Source of the DNA: ZC4RG35 sp964388105
Lineage (GTDB): Bacteria; Actinomycetota; Acidimicrobiia; Spongiisociales; ZC4RG35
Assembly: GCA_964388105.1 (NCBI GenBank)
Contig: CAYLYQ010000007.1
Location: forward strand, 1 to 60,326
Direction: 5' to 3'
DNA length: 60,326 nt
The translations under genes and the position numbers were made by a program. Below the pieces are notes generated by a model. That model made no database searches. It worked only from the letters and a program-made list of their open reading frames with translations, and was not told the origin of the DNA. This document shows, in pieces, positions 53,820 through 60,326 of this stretch (its first letter is position 1; each line of letters begins with the position of its first letter).

Positions 53820-55718
53820 TCAGCGGAGATCTATGTCGACGACCACCGGGAAGTGATCCGAGGCCCGACTCTGGATCACACCGGCGTCGGCCACAACGAG
53901 ATCAGGAGTGTGGAACACGTAGTCGATCCGGTGCTCCGGGTTCGCCGCGTTGGAGGTGAAACCGTCACCGGCGCCCGCTTCGGCCCAGGAGTCCACCCAG
54001 CCGGCCGCAAGCAGCTCCTCGAGTTGTCTCCAACCCGGGCGGGCATTGAAGTCACCGACCAGGATCGCCGGTTCCACGCCGCCCCACTCGGTCAGGACGG
54101 TCTCGATCTGCTCGTGGTGCACCGGGTAGAGGTCGCCCTCCGGGTCCTGGTCGTGGACCGACGAGTCGTTGACGTGTTGCAGGTGGGTGCTGATGAACAG
54201 GAGAGAGATGCCCCCGGCGTCGACGGTGGTCCCCAGGTAACCCCGCCGCAGCGGCGTGCCGACCTGCGGGAGGTATGTCTCGACGGTCTCGACGATCGGG
54301 TACCGACTGAGCACCGCGTTGCCGAAGGTCGGATCGGTCGTGCCGAAGAACTCGACGTGTTCGAACCCGAGCCGCGTGGCCAGGTACGAGAACTGGTCGG
54401 CAACACCCGAGATCAGCTGGCCACGCGACACTTCCTGTAGGCCGACGATCTCGGCGCCGGAGTCTTCGATGACCCGCGCGATCGCCTCCAGGTCCATCGC
54501 CCCGTCGACCCCGAAGCCGGAATGGATGTTGTAGGACATCACCCGAACCCTCGGCGACCCGGTGGGGGCGATCGGCTCTCGCCCCCCGAAGATGAGCCCG
54601 AGCAGAGGCAGCAAACAGGCCAGAGCGGCGTACGCCCAGGTCTGGCTGGAGATTCCAGGCCGCGCGGCCGTCTGGCTGAGGGCGCCGGCCAGCGCAATCA
54701 CTCCGAGCAGGACCGCGGCGCCCACCCTCACCTGTGCCTGCCCGAAGCCAAGACTGAGGTCCAGGGGCACGTAATAGGCGAGCCCGAGGACGACGAGGAG
54801 CGTCATCCCGACCGTGAGGTAGGTCGTGGAGGCGCCCAGGCCTCCCTCGTAGAGATCGGGGACGAACGACGCCCAGACGAGGCCAGCCGCGGGTATCGCG
54901 AGCAGCGACAGGACGTTGAACGTCAGGCCGGCTGTCTCCGCCATGACCATCGCCGCGACCACGATCCCCGCAGCCACCAGCTGGAGCGGCCTGGAACCCT
55001 CGAACCGGGCGACCAAGATCATCGCCACCACATTGAGGAGGGCGATGCGGAGCTGGGTCTGGGCGCCCTCCGCCCCGATCATCTCCGCAGTCCAGCCTTG
55101 GCTCTGCAGGATCAAGAACTGGAGAAAGAGGAACGGGCCGATCCCAATCAGGCGCCAGCCTGGGCCCCAGGGCGCACCTGTGCGTTCGGCGGTGGGACAC
55201 GCCCACAGGGCGTACAAGGTGGCCACGCCCAACCCGATCACCGCGGCCGCGGCCCCTGCCCCCAGCTGATGGGCCAGGTCGAGCCCGCCGCCGATGCCAC
55301 GAATCGACGAGTCCAAGGCGAGCCCGAGGAGCACACCACCGGTCAGCGCCGCCCTGCCCATGCTCAGGATCAGAGGCAGGGCTCCGACGAAGGCCCATGT
55401 GGCCACACCCGCACCCCACAGATCGATCGCCGGCGAGGACGACACCTGGACCACGACCCTTCCGGCCACCAGGAGCAGGACGGCGAGCCAGGTGGCACCG
55501 CGGACGGTCAGCCAGCGCGAGAACATCGGGAAGACGAACGCGAACACGAACGGCGCCAGCGCGATCGGGATCAGATCGAGGACCCCGATGCCGACGGTGT
55601 CCCGCAGGTACCAGGCCATCGACCCGAAGAGGAAACGGATCGACTGGGCGCCCAACGTGAAAACCAGGGCACCGAACAGGATCTTGATGCTGCGTCGGGT
55701 GTCTACCGCGTCGAACAC
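53820..55718 (-). CDS. polytopic membrane protein with C-terminal EEP hydrolase domain
   Basis: 632 residues from GTG 55718. The N-terminal 370 or so comprise about 10-12 hydrophobic segments. The C-terminal 240 are an EEP domain with RVMSYNIHSGFG, EIVGLQEVSRGQ, FISTHLQHVND, ILVGDFNARPGW, HRIDYVFHT and ASDHFPVVVDI. All catalytic blocks (Asn, Glu, Asp/Asn, Asp, His) are present. The fold hydrolyses phosphodiesters or phosphomonoesters of nucleic acids, inositol phosphates or sphingolipids. Tethering to a membrane domain suggests a lipid or envelope substrate. Confidence 0.88.
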   Translation of the reverse strand: MFDAVDTRRSIKILFGALVFTLGAQSIRFLFGSMAWYLRDTVGIGVLDLIPIALAPFVFAFVFPMFSRWLTVRGATWLAVLLLVAGRVVVQVSSSPAIDLWGAGVATWAFVGALPLILSMGRAALTGGVLLGLALDSSIRGIGGGLDLAHQLGAGAAAAVIGLGVATLYALWACPTAERTGAPWGPGWRLIGIGPFLFLQFLILQSQGWTAEMIGAEGAQTQLRIALLNVVAMILVARFEGSRPLQLVAAGIVVAAMVMAETAGLTFNVLSLLAIPAAGLVWASFVPDLYEGGLGASTTYLTVGMTLLVVLGLAYYVPLDLSLGFGQAQVRVGAAVLLGVIALAGALSQTAARPGISSQTWAYAALACLLPLLGLIFGGREPIAPTGSPRVRVMSYNIHSGFGVDGAMDLEAIARVIEDSGAEIVGLQEVSRGQLISGVADQFSYLATRLGFEHVEFFGTTDPTFGNAVLSRYPIVETVETYLPQVGTPLRRGYLGTTVDAGGISLLFISTHLQHVNDSSVHDQDPEGDLYPVHHEQIETVLTEWGGVEPAILVGDFNARPGWRQLEELLAAGWVDSWAEAGAGDGFTSNAANPEHRIDYVFHTPDLVVADAGVIQSRASDHFPVVVDIDLR

Positions 55719-55769
55719 GGGCCTAGACGCTACTCACCAGCAGTCGGGCGCTCTGGCACCTGAAAGCCC

Positions 55770-56567
55770 TCAACCCTCCTGGTTGCCGGAGAGGAACTGT
55801 GGGGCCTCTTCCACCACCGAGTCGAACCGCAGACCCATCAGGATCACCCCGGCACATCCGGCGTCCCGCGCCCGGCGCTCCGTCTCCGCCACGTACTCCC
55901 AGGCCGCCTTGCGCTTGACGTCAGCCGCGGACTCGGCGATCCGGGCTTTGAGGCCGTCCGACGCCGGAATCGCCCCGATCGACTCCATCCGATCGATCCA
56001 CTCGGTGCTGAACGGCGGAATCACCATCAAGAAGACGGGGGGATCGTCGTCCTGGATCTTGAGCCGGCTCATGTTGGGCTCCACCGACTCGGGGTCGATC
56101 ACCGGTCCGGCGACAAAGAACTGGGTGCCCAACTCGATGCGCCGACGGAACTGCCACTCCCGGAAACGGGTCGGCATTCCCACCTCGAAGTCGGGGAGAG
56201 CCCCCTGGAGGTTCGTCAGATGCTCCACGATCTCGTAGTGATGGGCCATGTGGTCGATCTGCGGCATGGTGTCGCCGATCACCACCAAGAAGCTGTCGAC
56301 GCCGTTGCCGAGCGCACCCCTCACCTCCGACTCGATGGCGAGGATGTTCCGGTCGCGGGTCGAAACCACCACAGTCGGATGAACGTCCGGCGTGTCGTGG
56401 GTGATCCGGGCGCTGAACGCGTAGGGCGACACCCGGATCCGCCCGAACACGTTGTCGGTGACGAGGACGTGGCTCCATGCGGGCGACAGGGCGCGATGCC
56501 GGTTGTTGGGGAGTTCCGGCGGGTTGACCTCGGCGATGCGCCGCCAGTCACGATTGGCTGTCAGCAA
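55770..56567 (-). CDS. methylenetetrahydrofolate reductase family protein
   Basis: 265 residues from TTG 56567 with GGAGGAG 4 nt upstream; the start overlaps metH by 20 nt. The folate-reductase fold is indicated by AEVNPP near residue 12, VVVSTRDRNILAIESEVRGALGNGVDSFLVV (the ALQSELLGA-like flavin segment) and IGDTMPQID. The length is near the short end for MetF. It would reduce 5,10-methylene-THF to 5-methyl-THF, the methyl donor for MetH, which fits its place directly after metH behind a SAM riboswitch. I am less sure that it is a canonical MetF than that it belongs to the superfamily. Confidence 0.75.
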   Translation of the reverse strand: MLTANRDWRRIAEVNPPELPNNRHRALSPAWSHVLVTDNVFGRIRVSPYAFSARITHDTPDVHPTVVVSTRDRNILAIESEVRGALGNGVDSFLVVIGDTMPQIDHMAHHYEIVEHLTNLQGALPDFEVGMPTRFREWQFRRRIELGTQFFVAGPVIDPESVEPNMSRLKIQDDDPPVFLMVIPPFSTEWIDRMESIGAIPASDGLKARIAESAADVKRKAAWEYVAETERRARDAGCAGVILMGLRFDSVVEEAPQFLSGNQEG

Positions 56568-59500
56568 GACGCTCCTCCCTCGGTTTGCGGGCGACGAAGT
56601 ACTTCGCCTGGGGGTGATGGCAGATGATCGCCGAAGTGGTCTGCTCCGGCTGGTACTGGAACCCGGTCTCGGGGCCGACTTCGATCCCAAGCCGGTCNNN
56701 NNNNNNNNNNNNNNNNNNNNNNNNNNNNNNNNNNNNNNNNNNNNNNNNNNNNNNNNNNNNNNNNNNNNNNNNNNNNNNNNNNNNNNNNNNNNNNNNNCTG
56801 CTTCGTCCGTTCCGACACCCGAGGGCCCATGGTCACGATGTGGAAAGCCGCGTAGTCCACCTCGTCGCCCTCGATCGGCCGGAAGAAGTCGGCGATACAC
56901 AGGTACGGCTCCTCGGGCTGGCGGGGGAACCGGAACCTCGTGACCTCCGAGCTCCGCTGCTCATCCGACCAGATCACCAGTTCATCGCCGTCGCCATTGG
57001 CCGGGAAGTAGCCGTAGACCACCTGCGGCACGAGGAGGTCGTCGGTGCGCACCTTGGCCAGCTCGCCTTTGAGGATGAGGCCAACCCGCTGCTTGAACTC
57101 ACGATCGTTCTCGTCGAGCTCGGGGCGGAACTGCCACTGGTTGCGGAACAGCGCCGTGAGGTTGAGGAACGGGACTATGTCGTCGACGGAGATCCCCTTG
57201 ACCACCCGGCTCCCGAGGAAGGGCGGCTCGAAGATCTCGTTGTCGGTCACCACTTCGGGGGACCGCCTTGGTGTGGGAGACGGTTCGAGGGGGTCGAACC
57301 GGGACGCCCGCGGGGTCTCAGGAAGAGGGGCGGGCTCTCCGGCCATGATGCGGGCCATGGCGTCGAGCCCGGCGAACGCGTCCTTGCCGTAGTACAGGGG
57401 GCCGGAATAGCGGCTGCGAAGGTCGGCCTCGACGTAATTGCGGGTCAGCGCCGCGCCCCCAAGGAGGACGGGCGTGTTCCCCAGCCCCCGTCTCGCCAGC
57501 TCGTCCAGGTTGTCCTTCATGATCAGCGTGCTCTTCACGAGCAGACCGCTCATCCCGATGGCGTCCGCCTTGTGCTCCTCGTAGGCGCTGATCAGCTCGG
57601 AGATCCCGACCTTGATGCCCAGGTTGTGGACGGTGTAGCCGTTGTTCCGGAGGATGATGTCGACCAGGTTCTTGCCGATGTCGTGGACGTCCCCGGCCAC
57701 CGTGGCGATGACGATCGACCCCCGGTTGGCGGCGTCGGCCCGCTCCATCAACGGCTCGAGATGCGCCACGGACTTCTTCATCGTCTCGGCCGACTTGAGC
57801 ACGAAGGGCAGCTGCATCTCGCCGCTGGCGAACAGCTCCCCCACGACCTTCATCCCCGCGAGCAGGTGGTCGTTGATGATGTCGAGGGGCTTCCAGCCTT
57901 CGGCCAGAGCCAGGTCGAGGTCCTCGACCACGTTGGCCTGGTCTCCGTCGACGATGCGGCGGGCCAGACGCTCCCCGAGTGACAGGCCCTCGTACCGGTC
58001 GATCGACTCGTCGACGTCCTTCGCGTCGGCGAACAGTTCGATGATCCGCTCCAGCGGGTCGTACCCCTCCCGGCGGCGGTCGTAGATCAGGTCAAGGCAC
58101 GCCTCCCGCTGGTCGGGGTCGATGCGGTTCAGCGGCTCGATCTTGGCGGCGTGGACGATGGCTGCGTCGAGCCCGGCCTCTACCGCCTCGTGGAGGAACA
58201 CCGAGTTGAGGGCCCGGCGGGCCGGCGGGTTGAGGCCGAACGAGACGTTGGACACACCGAGCACCGTGCGGGCACCGGGGATCTCGGACTTGATCCTCCG
58301 GATCGCCTCAAGAGTCTCCATGGCATCGCCTCGCAGGTCCTCCCCACCGGTCGACAGCGGGAAGGTGAGTGCGTCGAACAGCAGGTCTCCGTTGGACAAC
58401 CCGTACTTCTCGGTGGCGAGCTTCTGGATCCGGTGGGCGATCTCGAGCTTGTGGTCGGCCGTCCGCGCCTGGCCCGTCTCGTCGATCACGAGGCAGATGA
58501 CCGCCGAGCCGTGCTTGCGAGCGAGGCTGAAGACCCGGTCGAGACGCGAGCCTTCGCCCTCCCCGTCCTCGAGGTTGGCGCTGTTGAGGACCGACCGCCC
58601 TCCCAGCCGCTCGAGCGCGGCCTCCATGACCTCGGGCTCCGTCGAGTCGACCACCACCGGCGCCGCCACGTCCGTGGCGAACGAGGCGGCCAACCGGCTC
58701 ATGTCTTCGACACCGTCCCTGCCCACGTAGTCGACACAGAGGTCGACGAGATGGGCCCCCTCCTGCAGCTGGCTCTGGCCGATCGTGACGCACTTCTCGA
58801 TGTCGCCGGCCAGAAGAGCCTCCCGGAACGCCTTCGACCCGTTGGTGTTGGCCCGCTCCCCGATGATCAGGAACGAAGTGTCCTGGTCGAACGGGACCGA
58901 CGAGTAGATCGAGGTGGCGGCCTCGACAGGCCGCGGCATCCTGTCCTTGGGCTCAGTCCCGCGGACGGCGGCGACCACAGCAGCCAGGTGCTCGGGTGTT
59001 GTCCCACAACAACCGCCGATGACGCCGACGCCGAGCTCGGAGACGAACCGCGACAGGTGGTCGGCCAGGTCATCGGGACCGAGGTCGTAGGCCATCTCCC
59101 CGTCGACGACCTTGGGCAGACCGGCGTTGGGAATGGCCGAGACGGGCACCGGCGAGTGAGTGACGAGGTGACGGAGCGGCTCCCACATCTCGGTGGGGCC
59201 GGTGGCGCAATTGAGGCCGATGACATCGGGTCCCACAGCCGAGAGCGCGGAAAGAGCGGCGCCGATCTCCGTGCCGGGCAGCATCCGTCCGGTCAGCTCG
59301 ATCGTCACCTGCACCTGGAGAGGGACTTCACGACCCGAGGATCGCATTGCCTGGCGAGCACCTTCGATGGCGGCCTTGGCCCCGAGCAGGTCGAACTGTG
59401 TCTCGATGATCAGCAGGTCGGCGCCACCATCGATCAGCCCCGCGGCCTGATCGCGGTAGGCGGCGGCGAGGTCGCGATACGTGACCTGGCCCAGCGTGGC

Positions 59501-59878
59501 GAACTTGGTGCCCGGGCCCATCGACCCGGCGACGAAACGACGGCGTCCGTCGCGTGCGATGTACTCGTCGACGGTCTGGCGGGCGACGGACGCGGCGGCA
59601 GCCGAGATCTCGTACGCCCGGTCGGCTATGTCGTACTCACCCAGGGGGATGGCGAACGAGCCGAACGAGTTGGTCTCGACCACGTCGACTCCCACATCCA
59701 GGAAGGAGCGGTGGAGATCGGCGATGACATCGGGCCGGGTGACGCTGAGGATGTCGACGCACCCTTCGAACTGGGGGCCGCCGAAGTCGTCGATGGTCAG
59801 ACTGACTCGCTGCAGATTGGTGCCGGTGGCACCGTCGAAGATGACGGTTCCGGCCGCGACGGCGTCCAAGTAGTTCAC
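56548..59878 (-). CDS. metH: cobalamin-dependent methionine synthase, interrupted by an assembly gap
   Basis: GTG 59878 is the most likely start: it gives VNYLDAVAAGTVIFDGATGTN. An ATG at 59971 lies inside the riboswitch and is rejected. Domains in order: homocysteine-binding barrel with zinc Cys in LNCATG and GGCCGTTPEH; pterin-binding barrel (IIGERANTNGSKAF); B12 cap; Rossmann B12 domain with DVHDIGKNLVDIIL; SAM activation domain (VSERTKQ). After the 100-N gap the C-terminus continues as GIEVGPETGFQYQPEQTTSAI and ends at 56548. The N run is not the true length: about 80 residues of the activation domain are missing. The enzyme methylates homocysteine using methyl-THF. Confidence 0.95.
56698..56797. 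other. scaffold gap of exactly 100 N inside metH
   Basis: A placeholder gap. Flanking codons are in different frames when counted through 100 N, and the conserved C-terminal MetH segment between VSERTK and GIEVGPETG is absent, so roughly 240 bp of real sequence are probably missing. No shared sequence flanks this gap. Confidence 0.85.
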
Positions 59879-59901
59879 GAAATGCTCCAGGCCTTGCGCA
59901 T
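59875..59901 (-). CDS. possible 8-codon leader peptide overlapping the metH start
   Basis: ATG at 59901 has the best SD of the region (AGAGGAGA, 4 nt upstream) but reads only MRKAWSIS before TGA. That TGA overlaps the metH GTG as GTGA. Either this is a leader peptide that couples ribosome loading to metH, or it is the real metH start separated by a sequencing indel. Confidence 0.4.
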   Translation of the reverse strand: MRKAWSIS

Positions 59902-59964
59902 GGTCTCTCCTCTTGTCTCTCGCGAAACGCCGACGGAGGACCATGGGCCCGAGAGCCCTTGGGT

Positions 59965-60050
59965 CACTCATCGTCCAGGCATTGGCACCGTGCTCAAAGT
60001 CGGTTGCCGCGGCGTCGACGGGCCTGTCCCTCGGCCGCTCTAGATGAGCG
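59965..60050 (-). ncRNA. SAM-I (S-box) riboswitch upstream of metH
   Basis: On the minus strand the S-box blocks appear in order: CGCTCATC (P1 5' side), AGAGCGGCCGAGGGACAGG, CCCGTCGA, CGCGGCAACC, CACGGTGCCAATGCCTG, and GATGAGTG (P1 3' side), which pairs with the 5' end. At 86 nt the aptamer is compact because P3 and P4 are short. Downstream, TCCTC at 59940-59936 can pair with GAGGA of the SD at 59912-59907, so translational control is likely. High SAM would shut off metH and the metF-like gene. Confidence 0.95.
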
Positions 60051-60150
60051 TTTCAGCAGTCAGAATAGCCACGGGTCGGGCAAAGGAAAAGGCCCCACGG
60101 CGCTTGGCGTACTCGTGTTGAGAACCGGCCCCCTACCCCCGGCCTCCTTC

Positions 60151-60186
60151 GTCGGCCGGCGGTACCTTCCCCCACTTCGTGGGGGA
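60151..60186. repeat. 36-bp GC-rich palindrome-containing repeat, copy 1
   Basis: Starts GTCGGCCGGCGGTACC and contains the hairpin TCCCCCAC-TTC-GTGGGGGA. An identical copy is at 60218-60253. The unit lies in the non-coding end of the scaffold. Confidence 0.85.
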
Positions 60187-60217
60187 CCAATCCCCACACC
60201 CCCGCAGCGTCTCGCAG

Positions 60218-60253
60218 GTCGGCCGGCGGTACCTTCCCCCACTTCGTGGGGGA
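60218..60253. repeat. 36-bp GC-rich palindrome-containing repeat, copy 2
   Basis: Identical to 60151-60186 over 36 bp; centre-to-centre distance 67 bp. Its last bases run straight into the 19-bp repeat below. Confidence 0.85.
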
Positions 60254-60266
60254 GTACCCCGAAGGG
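60248..60266. repeat. 19-bp repeat, copy 1
   Basis: GGGGGAGTACCCCGAAGGG. The second copy, 60308-60326, ends exactly at the last base of the window. Confidence 0.85.
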
Positions 60267-60307
60267 GGGAGGGGGCGCGAGTAGGACTTCTCACCCGTGC
60301 GCAGCAC

Positions 60308-60326
60308 GGGGGAGTACCCCGAAGGG
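60308..60326. repeat. 19-bp repeat, copy 2, at the scaffold end
   Basis: Identical to 60248-60266. It is preceded by another hairpin (CCCGTGC-GCA-GCACGGG, 60294-60310). The end of the scaffold falls at this repeat, as expected if repeated copies stopped the assembly. The region 60051-60150 holds no supported gene. Confidence 0.85.

Noticed and set aside
59879..59971. N-terminal extension of metH to ATG 59971
   Set aside because: That ATG is part of the 3' side of P1 of the SAM riboswitch, and the extra residues are not MetH-like.
60053..60307. 84-codon open frame at the scaffold end
   Set aside because: It is made of the palindromic repeats, with no SD and no coding signature.
60151..60326. 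CRISPR array
   Set aside because: Only two copies of each unit, palindromic GC-rich sequence, no regular spacers and no cas genes.

Overview
The window is a GC-rich stretch of a bacterial chromosome, most likely from an uncultured actinobacterium near Acidimicrobiia. The taxonomic call is an inference. It rests on the codon use, F420-type oxidoreductases (two LLM proteins and one PPOX protein), a LigD-type repair polymerase, a HAIR-like site before lon, many GTG/TTG starts, and secreted proteins with Thr-rich linkers encoded by ACC/ACG repeats. Two runs of exactly 100 N show that it is a scaffold. One N run is flanked by an identical 55-bp sequence on both sides; the other cuts through metH. 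No rRNA, tRNA, IS element, prophage or CRISPR array was seen.

Left part (1-23.2 kb): small secreted proteins, a semialdehyde dehydrogenase, an MFS exporter, a membrane acyltransferase, a nucleoside-salvage pair (ribokinase plus nucleoside hydrolase), an S9 peptidase, lon behind a HAIR-like operator, a nuclease-fold protein, a rhomboid protease, a LigD polymerase domain, an M20 peptidase, and a CPA2 antiporter with two UspA domains. The antiporter is preceded by a c-di-AMP (ydaO-type) riboswitch. An LCP lipoprotein follows, then a divergent LLM oxidoreductase/MerR pair with a textbook MerR operator.

Centre (24.0-39.5 kb): the most unusual region. Eleven minus-strand genes are packed head to tail, and nine of the ten junctions overlap or are separated by under 50 bp. 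They encode an L-2-hydroxyglutarate-oxidase-like flavoprotein, a beta-hydroxyacid dehydrogenase, a bicupin, an M24 'pita-bread' protein, 2-oxoacid dehydrogenase E1 alpha and beta (no E2 or E3), an amidohydrolase, and a CUT2-type ABC importer (permease, binding protein, tandem ATPase). The last gene encodes a single polypeptide in which a second ABC permease is fused to a second amidohydrolase. A divergent SDR and an XRE-cupin regulator are the likely control unit. I read this as an uptake-and-degradation operon for an unidentified nitrogen-containing compound, with hydrolysis physically attached to the importer.

Right part (39.5-60.3 kb): lipoproteins, a class A beta-lactamase-fold protein, a second LLM oxidoreductase, a class III aminotransferase, several small proteins (DUF4260, DUF1992, zinc ribbon, CGNR-like), OsmC, PEP synthase, a cupredoxin, a cyclase/STAND-ATPase/TPR protein, methylmalonate-semialdehyde dehydrogenase, a PPOX protein, a membrane-anchored EEP protein, and a metF-like/metH operon under a compact SAM-I riboswitch. 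The scaffold ends inside a cluster of GC-rich palindromic repeats.
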